From assembly GCF_900156315.1 (NCBI RefSeq), contig NZ_FTNI01000001.1, positions 124,001 to 188,000 of the forward strand: a stretch of DNA of 64,000 nt. Reading direction: 5' to 3'. Below, in pieces: positions 6,307-14,644 of this stretch. The position numbers and the translations under genes are program-made. Source of the DNA: Microbispora rosea. Its GTDB lineage: Bacteria > Actinomycetota > Actinomycetes > Streptosporangiales > Streptosporangiaceae. The notes under the pieces are model-generated. The model did no database searches. It was given only the letters and a program-made list of their open reading frames with translations, and was not told the origin of the DNA. Positions within the stretch are counted from its first letter, which is position 1. Each line of letters opens with the position of its first letter.

Positions 6307-9264
6307 ATGGCGCCTGAGCACGCGATCGATTCACTGCTCCAATTCTCGAAGCGCAACGTCGATGCCGCCGCCGCTGATTTGATCGAGAGAGTGCAGGAAC
6401 GTCTCGGATCCCTCGCGGCCGAGCCGCTTCTCCATCACCTGACAGCGGCGCCGCCCCGCGCCGGGCTCGCCAGGATCGTTCTCAGGATCCTCGTACTGGA
6501 GCTCAACGTGCAGCGGGTCGAGGGCCTCTTGCACGGGGCCACGCCCGCCGAGCGCTTCGACTTCTTCTTGGCACGCTTGTCGGACACGGACTTCACACGG
6601 CGAATTTGGCGCGACTATCCGCTGATGCATGCGGAATGCCACCGGCTGCTCGCTCACTGGGTGAGCGCGCGCTGTGCGTTCGCCGAGCATCTGGCGGCCG
6701 ACTTCGGGCTGTTGCACGGGCTTGGTATCCAGGCGGACCTACGGGAGATCGACGAGATCTCCTTCGATGCCGGCGACAGCCACGAAGGTGGCCGGTCTGT
6801 GGCTATCGTCCATTTCGGTCGCGGGCAGAGCGTCGTGTACAAGCCCAGAGCGGTGTCGATGGAGGCTCGGTTCCAGGCGTTGCTGGACTGGGTGAACGCC
6901 AAGGGGTTCGAGCCGCGGTTGCGCACCGTGCGCGTCCTCGACCGCGGCGACCACGGATGGCTGGAGCACGTCGGCGGCGGCGAATGCGACACCTCCGCCG
7001 CCGTCGAGCGTTTCTACCGCCGTCAGGGCGGCTATCTGGCTCTGCTGCACGCGCTCCGGGCGCGGGACCTGCACATGGACAACGTCATCGCGGCCGGTGA
7101 GCATCCCTTCCTCGTCGATCTCGAATGCCTGTTCACCGGAGACCTGAACGCCTCACAGGCCGACTCCGCCGGAGATGAGGCTCTGATGCGCGGCCTGTTC
7201 GACTCGACCGTGCTCGCGGTGGGCATGCTGCCTTTCTCGCGCCCGCGGACGGATGCGGCGGGCAGGGAGACGAGCGGCGACGTGAGCGGGCTCAACGGCG
7301 GCGGCGACTCGCGGTTGAGCGCGGGCGAGCTGCCCCAATGGGTGGACGCCGGCACGGACACGATGCGGCTGGCATATGGCCGGGTGCCCGTCCCCGCGTC
7401 GGCGAACCTGCCGCGCCTCTACGGCGAGGTGCGACGGTTCGACGAGTACCGGGACGTCTTCCTGTCGGGGTTCGAGCGCATGTACAGGCTCATCCGGACG
7501 CACGCCGACGATCTGCTCGCTGAAGGTGGCCTCCTGGAGACCTTCCGAGGCGCCCGGGCCCGTCACATCCTCGGGGCGACGCAGACGTACAACGCCTTCC
7601 TCTGGGCGAGCTGCCACCCGCACCTCCTGGGCGCAGCCGAGCAACGCGAGAAGTACCTCGACCGTGCGCTGTCCCGCCAGAAAGGACTCGCGCTGGGAGC
7701 GGAGATCGCGGCCAGCGAACGTGCGCAACTCGCGGCCGGCGACATTCCCATCTTCACGGCGGACGCGGACGGCACCTGCCTCATCGGCGGAGACGGACGG
7801 GTGATTCCCGGCGCGCTGGCTCACGATGGGCTGAGCGCTGTACGTGAGCGGATCGCGGGATTCGGCGACGACGATCTTCTGCGCCAGCGATGGATCGTGG
7901 AGTGCGCTGCGGCCACGGCCGCCGCCCCGGATCTCGACTCCTCCCCGGTCTTCCGGGTGCCCAGGGACGACAAACCGGTCCACCGACGGTCCGGCTCGAA
8001 GGAGGCGCCCGACGCCGGGACCGTGGTCGGTCATGCCATCGAGATCGGGGACGAGCTGATTCGGTCCGCGCTACGCCATGAGGGGGAGGTCGGCTGGCTC
8101 GGCCTGGCCTCGGTAAGCGGGGGAGGGTGGCAGCTCCTACCGACCGGGCTCGACCTCTATTCCGGCAACAGCGGCATCGGCCTGTTCTTCGCCTACCTGG
8201 CCCGAGTGACCGGCCAGGACAGGTTTCATGAGCTGGCACGGGATATCTCGTACGGCATCGTGCGCCGGATGGAACGCGCGATCTCGTTCGGCCGTCGCGA
8301 GGGCCGGCAGAACGCAATTCTGACCCTCGGCATGTCGGGCGGCTTGACCGGCGCCCTCTACTTTCTGACGCACTGGGCGGCTCTCACCGCGGACACCGTT
8401 CCGCTCACTCGGTTGATCGACGACGTCGCGCCGGGGATGGAGGAGATCTGTGGCGCCGACGAGATCCATGATGTCATCGGGGGCACCGCCGGTCACGTCC
8501 TCGCTCTCTGCGCGGCCTGGAGCGTCGCCCCGTCCCACGGGCTCGTGGGGCTGATCGGAAAGGTGAGCACGCACCTGGCCGAGCGCGGGGTCCGCACCGG
8601 CGACCAGATCAGCTGGCCCACAGCGCAATTCGACGGCCTGGCGCTGGGCGGATTCGCGCACGGCGCGTCCGGCATTGCGCTGGCCCTGGCCAGGGCGGCA
8701 CGGGTGACCGGCGACGACACGCAGCTCGAGACCGCCAGGGCCGCGCTGCGCTTCGAAAGATCACTGCGCGACGAACATGGCGAAGCCTGGCCGGACCTGC
8801 GGCCGAACGTCCCCTGGGAGACGATGGTCGCCTGGTGTCACGGCGCGCCGGGAGCCGGTCTCGCCCGGCTGGCACTGGCCGAGACGCTGGGCGACGACAG
8901 GTCCCTGGCCGCCGACATCGAGCTCGCGGCGCGCATGACCGCCGACTATTACGAGGCGGCGAAGGAATATTACCCGGTGCGCAATCTGTCGCTTTGCCAC
9001 GGGGAGCTGGGGAACCTGGATTTTCTCTGGTCGGTCGCCCGCAAAACAGGTGAGGGTGATCTGCTTCGCCTGGCGGAAAACGTCACGGCGGCAGTGCTGG
9101 CCGCGCAGGAGGATTATGGTTGGATTTGCGGGGTGCCGCGCGGGCTTCGCACCCCAGGTTTGCTGCTCGGACTCGCCGGTATAGGACTCGGCTATCTACG
9201 CATCGCCGATCCCGCCCGGGTGCCCTGCCTTCTCACGCTCGACGCTCCGGCCGGTGCCCTGTGA
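6307..9264 (+). CDS. lanM: Class II lanthipeptide synthetase LanM
   Basis: A 985-residue bifunctional enzyme that dehydrates Ser/Thr in the precursor by phosphorylation and elimination, then adds Cys thiols to form lanthionine rings. The N-terminal dehydratase domain shows the kinase-like motifs ARDLHMDN and VDLECLF. The C-terminal cyclase domain shows YSGNSGIGLFFAYLAR and the zinc ligands Cys844 (WCHGAPG) and Cys897-His898 (LCHGELGN). Length is normal for LanM. The ATG at 6307 was preferred; the frame is open further upstream to a GTG at 6214, but that lies before a ribosome-site-like GAGAGGAGG and the hairpin. The next gene starts within 70 bp in the same direction. Confidence 0.93.
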   Translation: MAPEHAIDSLLQFSKRNVDAAAADLIERVQERLGSLAAEPLLHHLTAAPPRAGLARIVLRILVLELNVQRVEGLLHGATPAERFDFFLARLSDTDFTRRIWRDYPLMHAECHRLLAHWVSARCAFAEHLAADFGLLHGLGIQADLREIDEISFDAGDSHEGGRSVAIVHFGRGQSVVYKPRAVSMEARFQALLDWVNAKGFEPRLRTVRVLDRGDHGWLEHVGGGECDTSAAVERFYRRQGGYLALLHALRARDLHMDNVIAAGEHPFLVDLECLFTGDLNASQADSAGDEALMRGLFDSTVLAVGMLPFSRPRTDAAGRETSGDVSGLNGGGDSRLSAGELPQWVDAGTDTMRLAYGRVPVPASANLPRLYGEVRRFDEYRDVFLSGFERMYRLIRTHADDLLAEGGLLETFRGARARHILGATQTYNAFLWASCHPHLLGAAEQREKYLDRALSRQKGLALGAEIAASERAQLAAGDIPIFTADADGTCLIGGDGRVIPGALAHDGLSAVRERIAGFGDDDLLRQRWIVECAAATAAAPDLDSSPVFRVPRDDKPVHRRSGSKEAPDAGTVVGHAIEIGDELIRSALRHEGEVGWLGLASVSGGGWQLLPTGLDLYSGNSGIGLFFAYLARVTGQDRFHELARDISYGIVRRMERAISFGRREGRQNAILTLGMSGGLTGALYFLTHWAALTADTVPLTRLIDDVAPGMEEICGADEIHDVIGGTAGHVLALCAAWSVAPSHGLVGLIGKVSTHLAERGVRTGDQISWPTAQFDGLALGGFAHGASGIALALARAARVTGDDTQLETARAALRFERSLRDEHGEAWPDLRPNVPWETMVAWCHGAPGAGLARLALAETLGDDRSLAADIELAARMTADYYEAAKEYYPVRNLSLCHGELGNLDFLWSVARKTGEGDLLRLAENVTAAVLAAQEDYGWICGVPRGLRTPGLLLGLAGIGLGYLRIADPARVPCLLTLDAPAGAL

Positions 9265-9329
9265 TATGCCCAGTATCGGATACGATCACAGATCCGACTG
9301 AAAACCTATCGCAGAGTGGAGGGCGGCGA

Positions 9330-10085
9330 GTGCGCCTCCGGAACGTCTCCTATCGTTACCGGCGCAAAGCTCCTTGGGTTCTCCGTGGTGTCGACGTCGA
9401 GGTGGCGCCGGGCCGGATAACCGAGGTAACCGGAGCGAATGGTGCCGGTAAATCGACGCTGCTGCGGCTTGTCGCCGGACTGGCCCGGCCGTCGGCCGGT
9501 CACATCGAGCAGCGGCCGCGAATCGTGGGATACGCGCCCGAGCGTTTTCCCTCCGCCCTACCCTTCACGGTGCAGGAATATCTTGAGCACGTATGTCGTA
9601 TCCGCGGGGTGCGCGTGGCCGACCGGCAGGCCGTGATCGGCCATTGGACGGAGAGGCTGCGGTGCCGGCACCTGGCCGCGACCCGAATCCGTGATCTCTC
9701 CAAGGGCAGTGCCCAGAAGGTCGGGCTGATCCAGGCGTTCCTGGCCAAGCCGGAACTCCTCGTGCTCGACGAGCCTTTCGCCGGGCTCGACGTGGCGGCC
9801 ATGAACGCCGTCTCCGCCGCAGTGGGCGAGGTGGCGGCGCACGGCGGCAGCGTCGTCGTGAGCGACCACCAGAACTACCTCGGCGACGTCGACCTGCGAC
9901 AGCGGTGGGAAGTCGGCGGGGGCACGGTGTCCGTGTTGCCGGCCTCGCCCAAGCCGCGGGAGGAGAAGCAGACCGTGGTCCTGCGGGTGCGTGTGGAGGA
10001 ACGCAGCGCGGGCGTCGCCGTCGAGCACCTGCGCGAGCTGGGCTATGACGTGGAGATCGGCGGCCCGGCGGAGGTCCGGAAATGA
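9330..10085 (+). CDS. ABC transporter ATP-binding protein of the lanthipeptide cluster
   Basis: A 251-residue nucleotide-binding subunit with Walker A GANGAGKSTLL, a degenerate signature DLSKGSAQKVGL (usually LSGGQ), Walker B LLVLDEPFAGLD and H-loop VVVSDHQNY, where the switch His follows an Asp. The GTG start at 9330 has GGAGGG 6 nt upstream. An in-frame GTG at 9261 would overlap the LanM stop codon (GTGA) and add 23 residues, so it is a real alternative. It is coupled by a 4-bp overlap to the permease. By analogy to LanFEG systems it may give self-protection, or export the product. Confidence 0.88.
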   Translation: MRLRNVSYRYRRKAPWVLRGVDVEVAPGRITEVTGANGAGKSTLLRLVAGLARPSAGHIEQRPRIVGYAPERFPSALPFTVQEYLEHVCRIRGVRVADRQAVIGHWTERLRCRHLAATRIRDLSKGSAQKVGLIQAFLAKPELLVLDEPFAGLDVAAMNAVSAAVGEVAAHGGSVVVSDHQNYLGDVDLRQRWEVGGGTVSVLPASPKPREEKQTVVLRVRVEERSAGVAVEHLRELGYDVEIGGPAEVRK

Positions 10086-10780
10086 ACGTCGCGGCCCTGA
10101 GCTGGTTCTACATCAAGGCATACGGAAACTCCTATCGGTTCATCCAGCCGCTCGTCCCCACGCTGGTGCTGCTGGCGATCCTTTCCGGCGCGCCGCCGGG
10201 CACGCCGGGCGCGGCCCAGGCCGCGGTGCTGGAGACGTTGGGGTACCTCAGCGTTTTCATGATTCCGGTGTGGGCGTGGGCGTCCCGCCAGGTCCTCGAC
10301 ACAGAACCGGACACCCATCGGCTCGTGTCGGCCACGATGGTGAGCTCCCGTCCCAGGCTGCTGACCGGGCGTCTGCTGGCCTGCTACGCGGTGAGTCTGG
10401 TGCTTTCAGTGATCGCCCTGCTGCCGCCCCTGTGGATGACTCTGCAGTCGGGGGCGGGCATGCGGGGGCTGCTCTCCGGGGCGGTGCTTCTGGTGGTCGA
10501 GCCGGCTGTCGCTCTCGTTTTCGGCATCCTGACCAGCCGCGCACTGGTCCCGTCCACCGGCGGATCCACCCTGTTGTTCCTGGGAGGGCTCCTCGTGGCC
10601 GCCCTCCTGGACGCCCGCACCGGGTTCTGGCCGGGCCCGCCGATCGTGTCGGGGGTCGGTGCGGCCAACGAAGGGCTGGACGCCCTGCTCGCCGCCCTGC
10701 CCGGCCTGGCGTCGCGCGCCCTGGCGTGGACGGCCATCGGAATCGCCGTGTTCGCGTTTTTGCGGAGGCGCCGCGAGTGA
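10082..10780 (+). CDS. ABC transporter permease of the lanthipeptide cluster
   Basis: A 232-residue protein with about six hydrophobic segments, starting inside the ATPase stop codon. It resembles short single-subunit permeases that pair with LanF-type ATPases, though I see no family-defining motif beyond topology. A cytoplasmic loop with RLVSATMVSSRPRLLTGRL follows the second helix. With the ATPase it would form the second transporter of the cluster, distinct from the fused exporter on the other strand. Confidence 0.8.
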   Translation: MNVAALSWFYIKAYGNSYRFIQPLVPTLVLLAILSGAPPGTPGAAQAAVLETLGYLSVFMIPVWAWASRQVLDTEPDTHRLVSATMVSSRPRLLTGRLLACYAVSLVLSVIALLPPLWMTLQSGAGMRGLLSGAVLLVVEPAVALVFGILTSRALVPSTGGSTLLFLGGLLVAALLDARTGFWPGPPIVSGVGAANEGLDALLAALPGLASRALAWTAIGIAVFAFLRRRRE

Positions 10781-10827
10781 CAGTCTTCGCCGGTTCCTGT
10801 CCTTCTAGTGGAGAATGAGGTCCCCCC

Positions 10828-11616
10828 ATGCGCCAGCCCAGCCGTCGTAGCGTCCTGAAGGCTTCCGTGGTGACGCTCGGAGCGATCGGAGCGGGAATTC
10901 CGTTGAGCGGTCCCGCGTTCGCCGCCGACTACAATCCCGCCCCACGGGACCCGGAATTTCCGGACGTCGAGGGAATGCGCGGGGACCGGCGGGCGAACGA
11001 GCTGTGGTACACCTACGAGAATGTCTTCCAATATCAGGCGACCGCCGAGATAATCGACGCCTACACCACCATCGGCGCGGTCGCGGGCGGATCGCCCGAG
11101 CGACTCTATCCCCTCTATCAGCAGCACCGCCAGGCGGGCATCTATCCCGACGGATTCATCGCCCAGATGGCTCCGGCCAAGGACGCGCTCGAATATCTCT
11201 CCCGCTTACAGCTCGACATCTACGACCGCTTCTACCGGCACGACGACAATGGATTGACGGCGGCGTTCGTCTGGTTCGGCGAGGGAGTTCTTTTCGATCC
11301 GCGCATGCCGTACGGATCGCGCACTCACATGATGAACGTCAAGCCCGGCGAGCCGCCGCAGAACTGGCATGCGTGGCACCCGATCATCAGGGCCACGGTG
11401 TTCCTCGGGATCGACGTCATGCGATGGATCGAGATCAACCGCCTCGTCGGGATCGGCTGGACGATCCAGTCCATCACCAAGCCGCAAGCCGGCGCCGACA
11501 ATCCCTACCTGGACAAGAAGAGCGTCCACAACGTGGTGAAGACGTGGCGCCACATGTCCCCGGCGAGGATGGACGATATGTTCGATAACTTCCCCTATCC
11601 TCCGGGCATCTCCTGA
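10828..11616 (+). CDS. Tat-exported protein of unknown function in the lanthipeptide operon
   Basis: The 262-residue product starts with a twin-arginine signal: SRRSVLK at residues 5-11, a hydrophobic stretch and an AFA|ADY cleavage site after residue 32. The mature part (about 230 residues) is rich in aromatic residues and His, with WHAWHP, RTHMM and KTWRHMSPARMDD motifs and no cysteine. I do not recognise the family. Tat export implies that it folds, possibly around a cofactor, before crossing the membrane. It follows the permease by 47 bp on the same strand and is the last gene of the operon. Candidate roles are leader removal, an outside modification or immunity; none is shown by the sequence. 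Confidence 0.75.
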   Translation: MRQPSRRSVLKASVVTLGAIGAGIPLSGPAFAADYNPAPRDPEFPDVEGMRGDRRANELWYTYENVFQYQATAEIIDAYTTIGAVAGGSPERLYPLYQQHRQAGIYPDGFIAQMAPAKDALEYLSRLQLDIYDRFYRHDDNGLTAAFVWFGEGVLFDPRMPYGSRTHMMNVKPGEPPQNWHAWHPIIRATVFLGIDVMRWIEINRLVGIGWTIQSITKPQAGADNPYLDKKSVHNVVKTWRHMSPARMDDMFDNFPYPPGIS

Positions 11617-11636
11617 CATCGGCGCCGAGCGTGAGG

Positions 11637-11659
11637 CTTCACCCGCCCGGGGGGTGAAG
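11637..11659 (+). terminator. Hairpin at the end of the lanthipeptide operon
   Basis: CTTCACCC pairs with GGGTGAAG around a 7-nt loop, 20 bp after the last stop codon. No T-tract follows, as is common for actinobacterial terminators. Confidence 0.5.
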
Positions 11660-11733
11660 GCCGCGTGGGGCTGCGGCTGACAGTTCGCGTCCTCTGAGGG
11701 ACGCCCCGGGGCGGCTCTCGGTGGCGACCTGGC

Positions 11734-12417
11734 ATGATCGGAGCCATGGTTGAGCACACCGCCGTAGATCTGCCCGACGTCTCCGCGCTGACCATCGGCA
11801 TCCTGGGTGGGACCGGGGACCAGGGCAAGGGACTGGCCCGCCGGTTCTCACTGGCCGGGCACACCGTGCTGATCGGCTCGCGCAGCCCCGAGCGCGCCGA
11901 GGAGGCGGCCCGCGAGATCGGCGTACGCGGGGCCGCGAACGCCGAGGTGGCGGCCGAGGCGGACGTCGTGATCGTCGCGGTGCCCTGGGAGGGGCACAAG
12001 GCACTGCTGGAGTCCCTGCGCGAACCGCTCGCCGGGAAGATCGTGGTGGACTGCGTCAACCCGCTCGGCTTCGACAAGCAGGGGGCGTACGCGCTGCCCG
12101 TGGAGGAGGGCAGCGCCGCGCAGCAGGCCGCCGCGGTGCTGACCGGCAGCCGGGTGGTCGCGGCCTTCCACCACGTGTCGGCGGTGCTGCTGCTCGACCC
12201 CGCGGTGGCCGAGATCGACCTCGACGTGCTCGTGCTCGGCGACGACCGCGAGGCCACCGACGTCGTACGCGCGCTCGCCGGCCGCATCCCCGGCGCGCGC
12301 GGGATCTACGCGGGCCGGCTGCGCAACGCCCACCAGGTCGAGGCGTTCACGGCGAACCTGATCTCGGTCAACCGCCGCTACAAGGCCCACGCGGGCATCC
12401 GGGTCACCGACGTGTAG
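11734..12417 (+). CDS. npdG: NADPH-dependent F420 reductase
   Basis: The 227-residue protein transfers hydride between NADPH and coenzyme F420. The N-terminal Rossmann motif GILGGTGDQGKGLARRF is characteristic of the F420H2:NADP oxidoreductase family, followed by SRSPERAEE (NADPH phosphate contact), VIVAVPWEGH and a conserved C-terminal RNAHQVEAFTANLISVNRRYK. Start uncertain: ATG 11734 or ATG 11746, the latter with GGAG only 2 nt away. It stands alone between the lanthipeptide operon and a secreted protein gene and is probably not part of the cluster. F420 use fits an actinomycete. Confidence 0.88.
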   Translation: MIGAMVEHTAVDLPDVSALTIGILGGTGDQGKGLARRFSLAGHTVLIGSRSPERAEEAAREIGVRGAANAEVAAEADVVIVAVPWEGHKALLESLREPLAGKIVVDCVNPLGFDKQGAYALPVEEGSAAQQAAAVLTGSRVVAAFHHVSAVLLLDPAVAEIDLDVLVLGDDREATDVVRALAGRIPGARGIYAGRLRNAHQVEAFTANLISVNRRYKAHAGIRVTDV

Positions 12418-12502
12418 CCATCCGCGCTTCATCTGATCGTCACGTCGCAGACGTGATCGTTCACTACCTTCGGGCGCTGTCTCGCCGTCTGAAAGGTTCC
12501 CA

Positions 12503-13798
12503 GTGCTACGTCACGTCTCCGCCGGTCTGGCGATCGCCGCCGCGCTCACCCTCACCACCACCGGTACGGCCGCCGCCGATCCGGCCAAGGGCCCCGTCGT
12601 CGTCGCGGACGTCACGCTCCCCGCCCCCGCGCTGAAGCAGGTGCAGCGGTCCATCGCGGACGACCACGGCGTGCGGCTCGGCGGCGTCGGCAGCGGCCTG
12701 TTCCCGGCCGGGCGGGCCGGGGAGTTCTGGCTCGTCACCGACCGCGGCCCGAACGGCCAGCCGACCGTGGACGGGGAGAAGCGCCGGACCTTCCCGGTGC
12801 CCGAGTTCGCCCCGGCGATCGTCCGGGTCGCCCTCGCGGGCGGCACGGCGAAGATCAAGCAGTACATGCCGATCGTGGGCGCCTCCGGCAAGCCCGTGAC
12901 CGGCCTGTCGAACCAGGCGGGGCACGACGAGACGCCCTACACCTGGGATGGCCGCACGGTTCTGCCGTACAACCCGAGCGGGCTGGACGTCGAGGACCTC
13001 GTGCGCACCCGCGACGGCGACTTCTGGCTGGTCGACGAGTACGGCCCGTCACTGGTGCGGGTGTCGCCGGACGGCCGGGTGCTGGAGCGGCACGTCCCGG
13101 CGGGGCTCGGGCTGACGGGTGCGGACTACCCGGTGAAGGAGACGCTGCCCGCGATCCTGGCGAGCCGCCAGCAGAACCGCGGCTTCGAGGGCCTGGCGAT
13201 CTCATCCGACCAGCGCACGCTGTACCTGGCCGTGCAGAGCCCGCTGGCCAACCCCGACAAGAAGGCCGCGAAGAAGTCGCGGTTCGGGCGGATCCTCACC
13301 TTCGACCTGCGCGGCGGGAAGGTGACCGGGGAGTATCCGTACCGGTTCGAGGACGTGACGACCTTCGACCCGAAGGTGAACGGCGACCAGAGCGAGATGA
13401 AGATCTCCGGTCTCGCGTACGCCGGCCCGGACCGCCTGCTCGTGGACGAGCGCACCGACAACGTCGCGCGGGTGTACTCCATCGACCTGAAGAAGGCGAC
13501 GAACCTGCTCGGCGGGCCGTACGACGACGCGAAGACCAGCCCGTCGCTGGAGGAGCTGACCGGCGCGTCCGGCCTGAGGCTGCCCGTCAAGTCGCTCGTG
13601 CTGGAGCCGAACGCGCTGGTGCCGTCGCTGCCCGGCAAGATCGAAGGGCTGGCGGTGCTCGATCCGCACACGATCGCGCTGGCCAACGACAACGACTTCG
13701 GCCTCGGAGACTTCGGCCCCGACGGCAGGCTGGTGGACAGCGGCGTGCCGAACCGTCTCGTCGTCGTCCGGCTCGCTCACGCGCTCGGCGCCCGCTGA
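12503..13798 (+). CDS. Secreted phytase-like (esterase-like activity of phytase) protein
   Basis: A 431-residue protein with a Sec signal peptide (hydrophobic residues 5-20, TAAADPA cleavage region). The mature part matches the esterase-like phytase beta-propeller family: GSGLFPAGRAGEFWLVTDRGPNG, SGLDVEDLVRTRDGDFWLVDEYGPS, NRGFEGLAISSDQRTLY and KIEGLAVLDPHTIALANDND. Family members are calcium-containing propellers proposed to act on phosphoesters. The GTG start has GAAAGG 6 nt upstream. The stop codon lies inside a 13-bp tandem repeat followed by a terminator shared with the convergent hydrolase. Confidence 0.85.
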   Translation: MLRHVSAGLAIAAALTLTTTGTAAADPAKGPVVVADVTLPAPALKQVQRSIADDHGVRLGGVGSGLFPAGRAGEFWLVTDRGPNGQPTVDGEKRRTFPVPEFAPAIVRVALAGGTAKIKQYMPIVGASGKPVTGLSNQAGHDETPYTWDGRTVLPYNPSGLDVEDLVRTRDGDFWLVDEYGPSLVRVSPDGRVLERHVPAGLGLTGADYPVKETLPAILASRQQNRGFEGLAISSDQRTLYLAVQSPLANPDKKAAKKSRFGRILTFDLRGGKVTGEYPYRFEDVTTFDPKVNGDQSEMKISGLAYAGPDRLLVDERTDNVARVYSIDLKKATNLLGGPYDDAKTSPSLEELTGASGLRLPVKSLVLEPNALVPSLPGKIEGLAVLDPHTIALANDNDFGLGDFGPDGRLVDSGVPNRLVVVRLAHALGAR

Positions 13799-13847
13799 AC
13801 GCGTCCTCTGAACGCGTCCTCTGAGCGCGTGCACTGACCGCGCCCGC
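13796..13847 (+). repeat. 13-bp tandem repeat starting at a stop codon
   Basis: Four consecutive 13-bp units with consensus TGAACGCGTCCTC. The first begins with the TGA of the phytase-like gene, the second is identical to it, and the third and fourth are degenerate. Because the unit is 13 bp, the four TGA triplets fall in all three frames. Confidence 0.8.
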
Positions 13848-13860
13848 TCACGGGCGCGGT
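13837..13860. terminator. Bidirectional terminator between convergent genes
   Basis: ACCGCGCCCG, loop CTCA and CGGGCGCGGT form a perfect 10-bp stem between the phytase-like gene and the oppositely oriented hydrolase, whose stop codon begins at the hairpin edge. Confidence 0.75.
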
Positions 13861-14540
13861 TACGCCACGCTCGCGAGCAGCCAGTCGGCCACCGCCTCCG
13901 GCGCGACGAGCTGGTGCAGGTGCTCGCCGGGGATGCGGGCGACCGGCCAGCCGCGCTCGCCGGCCTCGTGGGCGAGGGCGGCGTACGCGTCCGCGAACCA
14001 CAGGTAGCCGCTCCTGAGATGGTCCCAGCGGGCCGGCACCGGGATCTCCTCCTGGTAGTACGCGAGGGGCAGCCGCGCCTGCTCGGCCACGACCACCTGG
14101 CGGATCATCGGGTCGGGCAGGAGGGCGGCGACGTCGTCCTCGGGCCACCAGTCGGTCCATCGGGGCAGGACGCCCGCGTCGTCGGCGAGAGAGCGCAGGA
14201 AGGCGAGGTGCTCCGGCTCCGCCGCCTGGCACACGCCGCTGCGCGGCGGCACCGCGGCGTCGACGAACAGGCACGCGGCGACCTGCCCGGCGAGGGCCTG
14301 CGCGATCAGCGGCACGAACAGCCCGGCGTTGCTGTGCGCCACGACGGCCAGCGGGCCGCGCGGCGCGCTCGCCGCCACTTCGCTCACCACCCTCGGCCAG
14401 TAGGGCGGCGGACCGGCCGTCACGTCGGTCAGCCGCGGCACCACGGCGGTGTGCCCGCGCGCCCGCAGGGTCTCGGCGACGGGGGTCCAGGTCGAGGGGC
14501 CGACGGAGGGACTGTGCACGAGGAGGAAGCTGACGTCCAT
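13860..14540 (-). CDS. Alpha/beta hydrolase
   Basis: A 226-residue protein of the alpha/beta hydrolase fold. The first strand is FLLVHSPSVGPSTW (oxyanion loop region) and the nucleophile elbow is VVAHSNAGLF, with Ser in HSNAG rather than the commoner GxSxG. The late PGEHLHQLVAPEAVADWL contains the likely catalytic His. Physiological substrate unknown. It is convergent with the phytase-like gene and divergent from the PLP enzyme, about 100 bp away. Confidence 0.8.
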   Translation of the reverse strand: MDVSFLLVHSPSVGPSTWTPVAETLRARGHTAVVPRLTDVTAGPPPYWPRVVSEVAASAPRGPLAVVAHSNAGLFVPLIAQALAGQVAACLFVDAAVPPRSGVCQAAEPEHLAFLRSLADDAGVLPRWTDWWPEDDVAALLPDPMIRQVVVAEQARLPLAYYQEEIPVPARWDHLRSGYLWFADAYAALAHEAGERGWPVARIPGEHLHQLVAPEAVADWLLASVA

Positions 14541-14644
14541 CCCCTCATCCTCACCATTGGCGACGGCGGCGGACGCCCTCTCCGCTCGCCGCGTAACCGG
14601 TCGTCGAGTGTCTAATCTGACAAGAACGGCTTTTCTAGGTAATT

